Source of the DNA: Branchiostoma floridae
Lineage: Eukaryota > Chordata > Leptocardii > Amphioxiformes > Branchiostomatidae
NCBI RefSeq assembly: GCF_000003815.2
Contig: NC_049982.1
Location: forward strand, 30,912,407-30,976,406
Direction of reading: 5' to 3'
DNA length: 64,000 nucleotides
Below the pieces are notes generated by a model. That model saw only the letters and a program-made list of their open reading frames with translations. It had not been told where the DNA came from and ran no database searches. A program made the position numbers and the translations under genes. Positions 10,770-24,300 of the stretch are shown here, in pieces (position 1 is the first letter of the stretch; every line of letters begins with the position of its first letter).

Positions 10770-13700
10770 TCTACAAAGGATATTCTTGGTTCTTCTGCAG
10801 TTGATTGAGTATATCCTCATCTATTTGTGATCAAAGGAAGGAAGGAAGGAAGGACAAATATACAAATACCAAGTCAGGAACTTGAAGGCTGCATTATGAT
10901 GAAAAAGAGAAGCTTAATTTTTGTGTTTCAAGGCCAAAAAAGTTAAATCATTATTGTTATGAACCGATGTTAAGGTCATTGATGCAGACATTAAGGCCAG
11001 ACGCCAGACACTGCAGAGCTTACATGTCTTTATTGTTATCCCAGGACTCCAACACATGGAATGCCAGCATGGCACTTTCTCAGAATGAGGTTGTCCCCTG
11101 GACTAGTACACTTCCATGTAGGGGGGTTTCTAATATTTAATTATTATCTTAGTTGTACCTTAGTGGATTCATAACAATTATTCTCGAATCTGCACTGTAG
11201 TACGTATACATTATAGCGTTCAAACGTGTTAATCGCTGACTAACTAGCCTTATATAGATAACCGAGTAATATCATTTGTATCATAGACTGACATTCTAGA
11301 TCGTACGACTGCTAGTCAAGCTGTAAACACGGATCACATCTGTAGTCAATTTACATGTATCGTTAATACTGTTGTATACGATATACTATTGTATAACGTA
11401 TATTGTAATGTTACCAGGGCTAGCCCTTGATAATAGCCTCCGGCTAGTTGGGTAGCCCTGGCTGTATTTCTCATGATTATACAGCCGAATAAATCAAATC
11501 TGTTAATTATACCCCTTCACACGACAGGTAGACTGAACAGGAACGCCGTCTGAATGAAAATTTCTGTTATATTCCTTGGTATTCGTACTACATTCTAGAA
11601 ATTCTAACCAAGCTGCATTCAAGATTTCTTATTAATCTACTTGCCAGGTAAAATCAGACTGCACTTGTAGAATTTCTGATTCTCCTGTATTACATGTTTG
11701 AAAATTCAAAGTTCATAGTATAGGATAAGCTATTTATAGTTTAGGATAAGGTACTAGTAGTCTACTACTATTGTACGCTAGTGAGTAATATACAGCATAT
11801 TCGTAACCGTTAATTGCCAGACAAAGTGACAAGACCTCTGTTGTTTATCTGTTGATAAGTTAGCATTATTTCAAAAATAGATTTAAGAATAGCGAACTAC
11901 CTTTTATCATATCATTGTTGAAGGAATCTTAATGTAGTTTTTAACAAACGTTTTATGTATCATAGACCAATTCAGCCTTGTATGGCTGCGATGATATGTA
12001 CATGTATATGCGCACTTGTTTGGCGCTAATAAACTAGTCATCCAATTCATTCAGAAGATCTAATTTTTTGGGTAATGTTATGCACTAGTGAGTAGTATAC
12101 AGTACATTGCGTGTTAGATAAGAAGTATGAAATATGATAATTTATTGTTAGAAAGTAATGATAAATCATACCCCTGATAGAAAAAAAGATTGCCCTGGTA
12201 AAATTACAATCTCTGTTAAGGGAGGTTGGAATTCCAATTTCCCCTAGAAGAATTTCAGATTTCCCTAGGACTAAATGGAATTCCAATCTCCCCTGGAAAA
12301 TTCCAAATTCCCCTAGGACTAAATGGAATTCCAATCTCCCCTAGAATTCCAGATTCCCCTAGACCTAAATGGAATTCTAATCTCCCCTAGGAAAATTCCA
12401 GATTCCCCTGGGACTAAATGGAATTCCAATCTCCCCTAGGAGAATACAAAACACCATTTTTGTGCTTTAATATTTCACCAGGATTTATTGTAAGGCTACA
12501 GTAAGTAAATCATACGGATTACATCTTCTACAGACTGCAAAAATAGTGAGATATGGCGAATAAAAACAAGATGGCTACAAAAACAAGATGGCTACATTTT
12601 CAAATTGGACACAATAAACGCAACATAAAGGGACACTAGAAAGGCCAACATTTGCTTAGGAGCCAATACAGCATATTTCAGCCAAACCCTCTTTTTTAAC
12701 AACATTTAACTGTCTCAAAAAACCCCTGCTCGAAAATGGAACATTTAGGGGCACACCCCAGTTTCTCGCCCCCATTGAAACGTATAGTTAAGAGACTATT
12801 TTCAACGACACCGTATTTCCAAACAAAATTTCCCCCGAGAACTACACCTATACAGTATACAGGAAGTAAAAATGTACCATCTGGTCTAACATAAATGATT
12901 TGCAAGAAAATTGTATACTATAGGACCTAAAATCTTACAATATCCGAATGAATTTCGAAAGCCTGTAGCGATGACATTATCGGTCAAGCTGCCCGGGGCG
13001 CTTCACTGTTTGCGTCCTCGGAGCGATACCCGGAAGCCAAGATGTGTCGACAAAAACTTAACAAAAACAACATATAGGGGTGGAAGTTTATACTAGCAGC
13101 GGATCCGCTACGCTAATTTTACACTGAGTAACTGGGCACTAAGGGACTGGTCGATATTTAGCGGGGGGGTGGGGGTGGGTGGGTGTTGGTCGTCGGGGGA
13201 AGGGGGGTATGGGCCTAGGAAAAAAAAATTGAGCCAGGGGTAGGGCCTAGGAAAACAAATTTGAGCGGGGGGGGAGGGCCTAGGAAAAATTTTTTTGCTC
13301 GGACTATCAGTGACATTTGTTCGTCCAAATGCCGGAAATGGCGTTTCAGAGGGTCAAGATTTCAACATTTTCACGGGCCTCAACAAGCTTGAGACGCCTC
13401 GCGCCCGAGCTCGGCGCCCGGCAAGGCAAAAAAAGTTGGTGGCTTCGGCGCTCCATATGCTGAAAATTTGCTCAGTATTCACTCAGTAATATTTTCCTGC
13501 CGCCCCTTTGACTCTATCTCTGTTAAACACCGCTACAAGGTTGTAAAACTATTGATGTTACAATAGTAATTACCGTTTTACCGCTGGTATAAAGGTGGGT
13601 GGAGAAAATATCAGTCAAATTTGTTTACCTGTCTTTTGAAGGCAAAGACATTAAGCCGAAGTTCATACCGGACGTGGTAGACTATTTTCAGAGTTCTACT

Positions 13701-14560
13701 GTATGGTATAATAAGTTCTCGATAAAATTACCAAAATGACGTAAAAAATGTACTTCCGGTTTGCAATGCCACCATTCAGTCACGGTGACAAAATTCAGCG
13801 CCTTAGAAAAACTTGCATATCTTGCCGACATCTGTGCACCAACACATGTCGGTATTTTCGATTTTACCGAAAAAATGACAGGAAAAAACCTTATTTCTTT
13901 CATAGTTTTGAACGCTCTGGAAGACGACTGGTGACAAAGTAAGTGAACGTGTTGTCTGTGAAACCGACGGTGAGACTTGTAAATTCAGCGACTTGAGCTC
14001 AAATCAAACGTACGCAGTACAAGACGTGCCCAACCCGATTCGCATGTGGGAAATGTTGATGTACGTGTCATTACCATGACAACAGCCTTGGCTGCAGTCT
14101 TTAGATATACCGATTAGACAGGGCGTGCCACTTTAGGTCTCATTGATGGGTTTCTTCTTCCCATAGACTTCTATATTATACTTCGTGGTTTAAATGGCCG
14201 CGTTCATAATGAAGCTACGTGAAATTTCAGCAGATTTTTTTTTTCATTCTATGTCGAGCACATTTACCCTATATAGTGGGAAAAAATTACCAACGTAAAC
14301 TAAGCATTGGAACTTTTTTATAGCAATTACAAACTACGATTAATCAATCCCCCCAAAAGGCACTTTTTCGCTGCTAGTGTACAACCGCACCACTCAGAAC
14401 CCACGACTGTGTACCTCCGACCTAGCGCGCGGCTGCAAAACTTTACCTGCTAATTTCTTCAGTTACAAACAAGCTTTCACCAATCTAACTTTTGAGATCA
14501 GTTTCGCTGGCTAAAAGGGAATTTCTCACCGCTAAAAACGTGCGTCCGTGCAGCCGTTTA
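10770..14560. other. Non-coding stretch downstream of sulfotransferase
   Basis: No supportable gene. It holds a (GGAA)n run at 10834-10852 and possible poly(A) signals AATAAA at 11488 and 12029. It also holds a hairpin-like AGGGCTAGCCC...GGGTAGCCCTGG segment near 11415-11460, a minisatellite (12190-12445) and a G-rich low-complexity tract (13155-13290). Scattered ORFs here are short and show no recognisable motifs. Confidence 0.6.
12190..12445. repeat. Minisatellite, ~52-bp unit
   Basis: About four to five imperfect copies of a unit containing GGAATTCCAATCTCCCCTAG and TTCCAGATTCCCCTRGGAC. Each unit contains an EcoRI-like GAATTC. Short ORFs across it are repeat artefacts. Confidence 0.85.
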
Positions 14561-14589
14561 TTTTTTGGCTCGGATCTCTTTTAGTACTC

Positions 14590-15570
14590 GCAGTAATACA
14601 TCAATGAGACCTTTATGCGAAAAATCGAATTAACTTGCGACCAATCACAGCCAGCAGCGGCTCCAACAAAGGCGGTAACATGACGTCAATCAAGAAGAGG
14701 CACGAAACTTTGCGAAAATAAACCAAGAAACTGCGATGTTTGGGACTGGATAACATACACAAGTATCTCGCTAAGGCGTCGACCTGTCAAGAAGTGGACG
14801 ACGCGGAAACTATTGCTTCTACTACAACTGTTGAGGGACAAGGATGAGGGGCAGCGGTGCAGCCAAGGCTGACACCGATCGCGAGAAAACGACGNNNNNN
14901 NNNNNNNNNNNNNNNNNNNNNNNNNNNNNNNNNNNNNNNNNNNNNNNNNNNNNNNNNNNNNNNNNNNNNNNNNNNNNNNNNNNNNNNNNNNNNNNNNNNN
15001 NNNNNNNNNNNNNNNNNNNNNNNNNNNNNNNNNNNNNNNNNNNNNNNNNNNNNNNNNNNNNNNNNNNNNNNNNNNNNNNNNNNNNNNNNNNNNNNNNNNN
15101 NNNNNNNNNNNNNNNNNNNNNNNNNNNNNNACTAGGGGCCATGCAAGTCACCCAGGGACAAGGACATGGCCAAGGGCAAGTTCAAGGACAGGCACAAGAT
15201 CATTCTCGAGGCCAAGCTCCCCAGAAGCATTAAAAGTGGAAAAACAAATCGGGCTAGAAAGCTTTGTCAATCAAGATGGTGGAAGTGGAAGAAAAAAAGA
15301 AGAAAGAAGTCAACGATCCCTGGAAAAATGTTGTTTCAGCCTGAGATCTGCTTTATTAATGCAATATAGAGTGGTTTGGTTAATATGCCCTTCTTTCTTT
15401 GTTTATGGGGCTGCTTTAGATTGGGGAGCGAGCACATAACACATTTATTGACTTAACCTGTCCTTTTCATCTATCTATTACAAGGTCCGGTTGATTCCGA
15501 TGGGAGTTTCCAGGCATTGCAAATTAGAATCGTGAATAAAAGTGAATGTTACCGAATAAATAGTATCATA
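14590..15570 (+). CDS. Possible short gene with CRE/CCAAT promoter, interrupted by gap
   Basis: A CCAATC box (14641) and a perfect TGACGTCA CRE (14681-14688) precede an ATG at 14844 (MRGSGAAKADTDREKTT...) that runs into a 236-N gap. After the gap two frames stay open. One encodes a Gly/Gln-rich tail (QGQGHGQGQVQGQ) and stops at 15231-15233. The other starts at 15166 in a good Kozak context (GACATGG) and is rich in Lys/Arg. AATAAA signals follow at 15535 and 15556. I do not recognise the product; the gap prevents choosing a frame. It could be a small basic protein gene or only promoter-like sequence. Confidence 0.3.
14895..15130. other. Assembly gap (236 N)
   Basis: Run of 236 N; it hides the middle of a possible short gene. 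Confidence 0.99.
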
Positions 15571-16279
15571 ATATTTCTTTTGTCATGCTTGTTCATTTGC
15601 TTACGCGCCTTCAACAAGAAAGGTGGCATAATACAGACATAAAGTTAACATGTTGCTGCAACATCGTGCTGGCAAAATGTATGATTATTCATATAAACAT
15701 TGCACAGGTAAGACAATTGTTTAGATTTACAGTTCAAAACATTCTAAAGATAAATATTGATGAGGAAATAATCATTCTCGCCATTGTTAAACTTACTTAT
15801 CAAAACTAAACTGGCCAATTTTCCCGCGATTTCCGCCAAGTAACATTTCCTCGATTGTCTCAACTTACCCTGCCAAAGTCAAATCTGCCGAAAATGATTG
15901 ATATTGCTACGCGGAAAGTTGTCAAATTCATCGACAAAAACATGTACTCTGACGTTCAAGGAACGCGTACCTTCTGCTATCGTCCAAATAACCTTGTCGT
16001 TAACTCCAAATCCTCGCAAACAACTATTTCATATATACATGTATATAAAACCGGGCGTAAGGTCACATTCGTCCGCTGTGTTGTCAAGAAATGCACGTGT
16101 TTCTATATAAACGGGGTTGGAAGGCCCTGCTATTGAATATTAATTAGACTTCGTCTTCCTCTTCGCTGATTGGCTGGCTAGTTAAATTCAATTAAGGTGG
16201 CGATCTCGAGAGCCTAATCAAAATGATTATGCACGGCACTTCGCACGCGATCCACTCAGTAGTACTAAGTGGACGCAGA

Positions 16280-16640
16280 AGAGGAAGAAAGAAGAAACAT
16301 TACGGATACAATATATTTCACCATACTATGTATGGCTGAAATATAATTACGAATACAATATATTTCACCATACCATGATATGGCTGAAATATAATCAATT
16401 CCTCAACATGCAAATGGCCTTCAGGAAGAAACGGACACCTAGACTGGGTAGGCCCCGCGAAGGCCTTTTAGACTCCCTGCCTGATTGACGACGTGAAACT
16501 GTGCTACAATCAGAATGTCAAGATGGCACCTTACATGCTGAAATGGCTGCGGACAAGGCACAGTGGAATGGGATGTACAAGGACATTAATGAGGACACAC
16601 ACTGATTTGGTGTGCCGATGACTGTTATAATCTAAGAACT
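16280..16640. repeat. Short tandem repeats and possible LINE 3' remnant
   Basis: ACGAATACAATATATTTCACCATAC...ATGGCTGAAATATAAT occurs twice in tandem (16300-16396). It is followed by a frame reading CQDGTLHAEMAADKAQWN, which resembles the C-terminus of a non-LTR reverse transcriptase with stops. Only weak evidence. Confidence 0.3.
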
Positions 16641-17249
16641 GTACATTTGCACCTAAGACCAGTATTTATTATTAAATATTATTATATAATTCCTCAGACC
16701 AGCCCAACGTCGCACGACTAGTCTAGTTAAAGTACCAAATAAGGACTGTTTGAAATTTTCTTTTTTTTTCCGCGCACAATCAACGATTGAAACCAACTTC
16801 CATGCCTTGGTACTGTAGCAGAACCATTTAAAGAAATATTTTTTGACCTGGACATGCTATGGTCTTTATTTTTTGGTGGCAGATAGCTTGTGATGTAAGG
16901 AAGAAGTGGTGTATGTTTGGGCCCCCTAGCAGCTTGCTCTGGAACTGTAGGGGCATTATTTATCATGCTTCTCCTCAACAGTGGACTGTATGGCGAAACA
17001 GGTGTTCCTTGTCAAGGTCACTTTTTCAAAGTCACCATAGCGATGTACGGTCAAGGTCACCTCAGGAAAGGCACTTGGAAGGACTTTCTTCTTTCTCAGA
17101 TGAAAATGACTACCTAGCTTCGTTAATGAACGTAAAATGGACGTAAAGTTTGAAGAGAGCCACACCTCAAACACCGTAAAAGATCCCACCACACTTATCG
17201 GAAAAGAGCAAGGGTCCATCCCGGTATCAGGGGTGCCTAAGCATTTGTA

Positions 17250-17375
17250 CGAACCCTATGAAATCCGTACGAATATAATGTGATGCGCACGAACCACTAT
17301 ACGAAAATCGCACGAACCACTATGCGAAAAAGCACGAATCTTATGAAAATCGTACGAATCACTATGCGAAACGCA
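17250..17375. repeat. Degenerate short tandem repeat (GCACGAACCACTATGCGAAA)
   Basis: Five or so imperfect ~21-bp units of CGTACGAAYCACTATGCGAAA. Directly after it, 17380-17600 matches 39265-39510 (GCAATATAAACAAAAGC, CAAGTCACTGGGGAAGAACG), a dispersed repeat that ends in a SINE-like B-box stretch. Confidence 0.6.
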
Positions 17376-17539
17376 ATATAAACAAAAGCGCAAGTCACTG
17401 GGGAAGAACGGACGTGAGTAGAGCCCACCCTACAGATGATACAATTTAGGACTTTTTTTCTCTTTGCTTGGGAAGATCGTGCTCTTAACAGTCCAATCTT
17501 ATGGGGGAGAAGGAGAAAAGGGTGGGGGTGGTAATTTTA

Positions 17540-17735
17540 TAAGGGTTCTGGGCTCGAATCTCTCACAATGTTGACCGTGCCCTTGGGAAATGGGCTACCC
17601 CTGTACATGTACTCATTTTTACCTGACTGAAGTGAAGACAGTCATGTTAAGTGCCATTAACAAGGGCAAAAGATCGATGGGCTATCAACGGATTCGAACC
17701 CAGAACCTCTGGGTTTTAGGTCTGATGATACGCCA
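17540..17735. repeat. tRNA-SINE fragments in inverted pair
   Basis: TTCTGGGCTCGAATCTC (+) near 17546 and the complement GGATTCGAACCCAGAACCTC near 17690 are B-box-like. Both are linked to the TGCCCTTGGGAAA / TTAACAAGGGCA motif seen in the other SINE copies. Same arrangement as 7062-7415. Confidence 0.45.
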
Positions 17736-18076
17736 CACGGCCGGCTAATGAACTAAATTACGTTAAGTAAATTATGCGCAGATGAAGTTTGAATGCTGCC
17801 ATGCAATCAAGTTAATGGGAGAAGGTGTATAAGGCCTGAATATTTGATGATGTATCGCCACAAATGTGTCCTTTTTAATTCACGCCTTGTTACAAGTACA
17901 GGCGGTTAGCACGTAACGTTACATACTTGGGAAGTTAATTATCTGAACAGTCTGGTGTGGTCTTCACACGATCATTGCCTGTGTCACAACAATAACTGCC
18001 ACGGCTGGTGTCGTGGACTCTGCAGACTGAGGAAGTTCCGTTAGATAGACATTCTCAAAAAACGTACAACTTGGAG

Positions 18077-18284
18077 AGGGAACTGGTGGGTCATATTGAC
18101 TCCGTGTGTTTGGACTAAAGCGAACATTTTTTGTGGCAAAAAAGACAACGAGACTGACACACCGTAGGCGTTACCGAGTAGAGGAACTGGTGTGTAATGT
18201 TGCCTTCGTGTGTTTGGACTAAAGCGAACATTTTGTGGCAAACAAGACAACGGGACTGACACACCGTAGGCGTCACCGAGTAGG
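18077..18284. repeat. 104-bp tandem duplication just upstream of the receptor start codon
   Basis: Copies 18077-18180 and 18181-18284 share GGAACTGGTG, then TTTGGACTAAAGCGAACATT and GACTGACACACCGTAGGCGT with few differences. It ends 20 bp before the ATG at 18305, so it lies in the presumed 5' UTR or core promoter. Confidence 0.8.
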
Positions 18285-18304
18285 ACCGCTGACGCTGTGA
18301 AGAG

Positions 18305-18359
18305 ATGAGAGGCTATCTTGTCATCTCCACGATCAGCTGCTGCCTGCTGCTCGTCTCTG
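18305..18359 (+). CDS. Receptor exon 1: signal peptide
   Basis: MRGYLVISTISCCLLLVS then a phase-1 donor. It is a short n-region with one Arg, a hydrophobic core, and likely cleavage shortly after the join to exon 2 (GSRTRG). Phase 1 matches every downstream module. Confidence 0.7.
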
Positions 18360-21300
18360 GTAGGAACTGTACATAAAATCTATGTCTGCAGATTGATAGG
18401 GAGGGGTGCATATTAATTTTGTGATTGGCCTTCTTTCATTTGCAATATCTATTAAAGAAAAAGTGGAACACTTCGTCTTCCACTGCTTCTATCCGTCCAT
18501 ATTATTGCTAGAATGGTCACCTGCTTCCACTTGTCACCATTGTTATCTATACCAAAGTCTTTTATTTTATCGATGTTTATTATATGCCCCATGTTGCAAT
18601 TAGCCCTCGGGCAAGAATTTGCCTAAAAAACTCTCAAATACCGAAAAAAACATATTTGTTTGACGGTCATAGTCTACATTTATTATAACACAGAAGAGCG
18701 TGCGCAAAATATCATCATCGATAGTTATGAAATTTAAGTGTACAGGAAGGTTGAACAAATGAGGACAGAGAACATGGTACACATAATAATGACATCTATA
18801 GTTTTGTTCTTTCACATCTCCACTGAGTATATTTGATTTAGATGACTTTGCTGAGGGCTCAAAATTATGGTATGCAAAATTGGGTCAAAAAGCAGAGAGA
18901 GAAAATATCTTGCGAAGGAGGGAAAATATCCTGGCAAGTGAAAACAGTTTCTACGAGGGGAAATGGATACCTTGTGCGATAGGGAATAAAAGTATATAGA
19001 GAGAGGAAATAGAAATAGAGATAGAGAGGAGGTATGCGTGACTTACAAAATGACAGGAGCAAGTGTCCATCCTTGCTCATCCTTGTTTATCCTTACCCAC
19101 TCTTATTTATACTTACCCATCCTTGTCCGGGCATTCTAACCAATCCTTGCGAAATGTCTGTTCATCCAAGAATGATCAAGGATGGAAAAGAATAAGCAAG
19201 GAAGACCAATGATGAGCAAAGATGGGCAGGGATGGGCAGGGATGAACAAGGATGGGCACGAATGAACAAGGATGGACAAGAATGAGCAAGGATGGACTAG
19301 GATGAGCAAGAATGGATAATGATAGGCAAGGGCAGTTAAGGATAGGCAAGGATGAACAAGAATAAGCAAGGAAGACCAATAATGAGCAAGGATGGGCAGG
19401 GATGGGCAAGGATGAATAAGGATGAACAAGGATAAACACGCATGGGCAAGGATGGACTAGTATTGCCCAGATTTCCGGTTCTTTCCGTGCAGGTGCACGT
19501 CCGTTAAAAGTGGCGCGACCAGGCAAGAGTTTTTTGGGTCCGGCGTATAGGTGTACCGTTAAAATCCTGCGTTTTCCTACACAGTCGCGTGCACGTTGAT
19601 TCCCAAAAACTCGCACAACCCTCGTGTTACCACACCGAATATATAACAATAAGCTTTATAAGCTTTTTAAGCAATATAAGTCACGCTACGTGAAATATAC
19701 GTACGGAGAACTTCATTTTTCCAGTAGGAATGGAAATGAGGTTCAAGACAATGAGGTTTTCAGTGTTTTAAGTTTGTGGCTGAAAGAATACTGCAGTAAG
19801 TAGAAATGCAAATGTAAAGGCAAAAGAATTCAAAAATGGTTGAATCATTATGGATTTCATTCAGTTTGTTTTTATTTCATCAGGCTTTTGAGTGTCAGAA
19901 AGTTCCTAGATGCCTGGGCACGCTTGAAGTACGATTCCCAGTGTACAAACCGCCTGCAACATTGTCATCCCTTTGTCGTCACGTAAAAGTTACGTTTAGA
20001 GAAAAAGTGCTCCAAATTGCCAGTTCTGTACAAAATGATACCAAAAGTATACCACTGTCTTCTCCGTGTATATGGGTTATTACTTTTTATCTTATACGCT
20101 ATACTAAATTTACTTTATATTCTCAAAAAAGAGCAACACGTCATACCATTTCAATAATGATGGGCATAAAATATAATTGGCCACGGAGTATGAAATCCCC
20201 ATTGTCTGTCTGACATACAGGTGTTGGCAGTTACACCGGGCATCATCAATTTTTCAAATTTCATTACTCAATATTATCATTAATATCCATATGCACTCAT
20301 TGCCTTCCATTGAGTTGTTAGGACCCAGACGCCCGTTAGTAACAAGGGTGTACCGGTATAATTCCCCGTGGAACTGAGTGCTAGCATCGCAAAGAGACTT
20401 TCTGGTTCGTTTCTGTTTTCGTGTCTTTGGCCGCGACGTTTCGGCCGGTGTCACAGCCATCTCAATTAGCGCACTTAAACTATTAGCTATAACATTGTAT
20501 TCTACCGAGTAGAATCTTATTGTATACGTGGAAAATTTGACATAACAACCTGAGTGTGCTTTTTTTTCAGTACGTAAGGCCACACCAATTTAGTGTGTTG
20601 CTTGTCGGATTTTCCATCACGTTTTTTTCTGATTTGGAAGAAAAGAAAAGAAAAATAATTAGGTTTTCCTATTGCAGACCCGTAAAAAAACACATACTGC
20701 TGATAAACCCAATCAGATAGCTTCGTTGTAGTCATTGAAAATAAGTAAATGCAATACACATGATTTCAGTATGAAAACAATTCCATTTATTCAGAACAGT
20801 GGTATCAAATCAAAGGAAGAGATTAATTTGATAAATCATGCCATGAAAAGGAAAAAAAAAAACTTAACTACTAAGCTTGTTGTTTTGTGTTATATAAGCC
20901 TCATATGTTCTCCCCCAGACTTTTTGCAAATTTTGTTATTTTTATTTTTTCGACCGCCCGACCCGATATTTTTCTGAAAAAAAAAACGAGAAGTAACAAG
21001 TCAAATTGGTGTGGCCTAATTATCTGTCAATGTTTGTATTAACTTAAAGAAAACTGTGTAGGGTGTGAGGACGCACTTGGCTAATCTTCCAAATGTTTAC
21101 ATGGTAATCAATCTATTGGTCTCCATGGCTAACAAGAGTTCGGAGACCTCATATATCAATGAAATAGTCTGATTATGTTAATGACTTCCACATTTGCATA
21201 ATCTATGCTTTGTTATGTACACCTGTCAATAACCTACGCTGGTCACTATGTTGATTGTTCAATCATTCACCACATCAATGAATTATGGCACGTTTGCATT

Positions 21301-24300
21301 GATTATGCAAATTAAGGACGGGTTTGCATAATTGGTATCTGATAATGTTCCACCGCCACAAACTACATATATTGCATATATTTGAGCTCTATAAAGGAAA
21401 CACTACAAATACAGATTTTCCTCATTAAATATGCGAATTTAGTGTCAGTTTGCATAATTTGCCATCATGATGTGCATCACTGTCTAAACTACCTACATAC
21501 CAAATATCATGAAAATTTGTCGTTTCCTTCTTCAGTTATCCATCTTAGAAGATTTTGACAAAAATGCCGCTGCAGTTCCAGAGCAACCTGTTAGGGGGAC
21601 CAAATATACACCACATATCCCTCATGTCACAAGCCATCTGCCATCGAAAATCAAAACCATAGCACATCCAGTTCAAAAGATCCAAAAAAGATGAATTTCT
21701 GCTGCAGTACCAAGGTCACATACCAGTTGGCCTAAAATTCAGCTTGACCTCAAGTTGTCTTCCCAACACCTACCCACAAACCAAATATCATCGTAATCCA
21801 TTCAGAGTTCCTTGAGATATGCTAACTACAAAAATCCGGACACACAGACACACAGACAGACACACAGACACACCCAAAAGTATACCTCCATTGCCATCTT
21901 TACTACGGGGTTACGTTAGGAAGTAAGAAGGACACACTATTCAGAAGCTTCGTGATGGAAGTTACATTTTACGCAAACTGCTTCTTAAAATAAGGCCTTT
22001 ACTTACAGTAGGTGCACAGAGTCTTGACATACCTCTCTTAGCTCAACTACCCTTTGTGTAACTATCTTTTTGCATGTATATATCACCTGTTTGTTGTTTG
22101 TATTGATGTATATACCACTTATTTGTTTATGATGTATGTATAATTGATGTATGATTATTTTGGACGAAGACCGTCAATACATCGATATCCAACCTCCTGA
22201 ACGAAGAACATGAGTACAAAAATCCATTTGGTAACTAAGCTAAAGGCACAACCCGCCGTACGTGCAATTTGTATGAACGTTTGGGGGGTGGGGGGTGGCC
22301 ACGTCCGCCACGTATTTCTGAAAACGTTCAGCTCTACAGGGCAGGCGCGTCGCCCGTACTGGCACGTACGAAGGGCGAAACCGCAGTCCAATATGGCACA
22401 CAAAGTTTTGCCTGCACGTAAAGTTCTACGGCCTGTCTGTGTGCTACAAAATCCGTCGGATTCCCTACGAGTTCGTACGGAGGCGGTACTTACTACTTAC
22501 GGATCCCCAAAGCTTGCCCTGACGTTTTGGCACGTAGACAGCACGTATTTGTCACGTACGGCGAGTTGTGCCCTTAGCTTTACTAATATAAGACTAGAAT
22601 GTTCCACCCTGTCCCTCACCCCAAGGATACTCGGACTGCTCTGAAGCGTACTGTATTCTTGTAAACATGTGGAGAATTGCACTGGATCAAACTGGTTATT
22701 CTTGACCTGAGGGTCATCGGACTATACTACTGCCGCAAGGGGAGGGGGTGTATACCACTTTCTTACACTAAAATACTCCCTACCTCATTCAGGAAGCAGA
22801 ACCCGTGGGTACACCAGTCTGGGGTGCTGGAGGGACACTGCTGACCGCGCCATTCCGATTCTTGAGGGGACAGATCCACTCCTAGATGGTGTAAATTACC
22901 AGGAACGGGACAACGCCATAGAGAAGTGTTACCAAGTAGCACGTTCTCGTGGTTTCCCCGTGTTTGCTGTACAGCATGGCGGATCGTGTTTTGGGTCTGC
23001 TGATGGGCTCAATACCTACAACAAGTACGGGCCTTCCATGGACTGTGCAGGGGACGGCGAAGGTGGGGGTTGGGCAAACGAGGTCTACATGATCACCGGT
23101 CAGTGCTAGTAGATGTTGTACAGATGGAAGCTAAGCAAGTGTACGTTGTATTTTTGCCGTCCCATCATGCAATGCGTGCATATCATTATATCATTAGCCA
23201 GGGAATTGTGCCATGTAATATCATTGATGGTATTTGTCAAAATATCTTTGATTGTCGTTCGATACTTCTCCACTTCAAATGCACCTCGAAAGTTTTCAGT
23301 ATATTAAAAACTTTCGGGCCAGCCAAAAGAACGGACACAAATATCTGGAATGATGTGAGAATTTCTAGAACGCACCACGAAATCAAAGGGATAGAAAATG
23401 ATGTTCATTCTGACGGCATTCCGGCTCATTCTTGCTCTCGTGCGAATCCGTGTCACTGTGACATTTCCAGAAGGTCTCAAGTCGTGCCGCGACGACTTAC
23501 GCTGCGGACAGGACTACCCTGCAGAAGACGGCCACCCTGCCCTGTGCGACCCTCACAGTGCGTACCCGTGCTGCTCCAACGGCGGCTGGTGTGGCAGCAC
23601 CATAGACCACTGTTACTGCCATGGTTGTGTGGACTACAGGAACACCCTGTCAGGTGGGTACTTGTTTATTTAATTTGTTTATGTGTTATTTTACCAGGGT
23701 AGGCCCCCATCAGTGACTGGCACCGTAGTCATTGATTGTTATCTAAGTTAATGATGCCACATTTTAGTGTGTTCGTAATAAGATACACTTTATTCATCAT
23801 TGTCCATACTACAGTATCGAAAGAGACAAACTATTTAAACTAGTCAACAAACTTTTTCCCGGCTTTGCACAACGCACCGAACTAAAAAAAACACTAATAG
23901 TACCACCCAATGCATATGTTTCCGAAAAATGTCGGGAATTTCATCCTCCACTGCATACGGAAAAGAAATCAAACTCAATAGCATTCATTTTAGATTAGAC
24001 GTATCACTAGTTGATGACCCCTATTTCACTTAATTTCCATCTGTTTTTATTTTATACCATTCAGTACCATTATCGTTATTGTACTGTCATGTATTTTTGC
24101 AAATAGCCTTCGGCATGAGTTTGCCATAGAGATTCTATTAACTCATCTCCGTGATAAGTCGAACGTCACGTATTTTTCGTCCCATGTGACGTGAATTTAG
24201 GTCAAAGGCAAACGTTACGTACACGCTGTCCAGCGGCAGACTACGTCCGTTTTAATGGAGTTTGCTACAAGAGCTTTACGGGAAACAAGACGCGAGACGA

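Noticed and set aside
19136..19649. Minus-strand Pro/Ser/Leu/Ile/His-rich ORFs
   Set aside because: Artefact of the ~12-bp minisatellite; the repeat unit length is a multiple of three.
22210..22644. 144-codon ORF
   Set aside because: It lies within a repeated MITE; the copies at 32015 and 35921 do not keep the frame.
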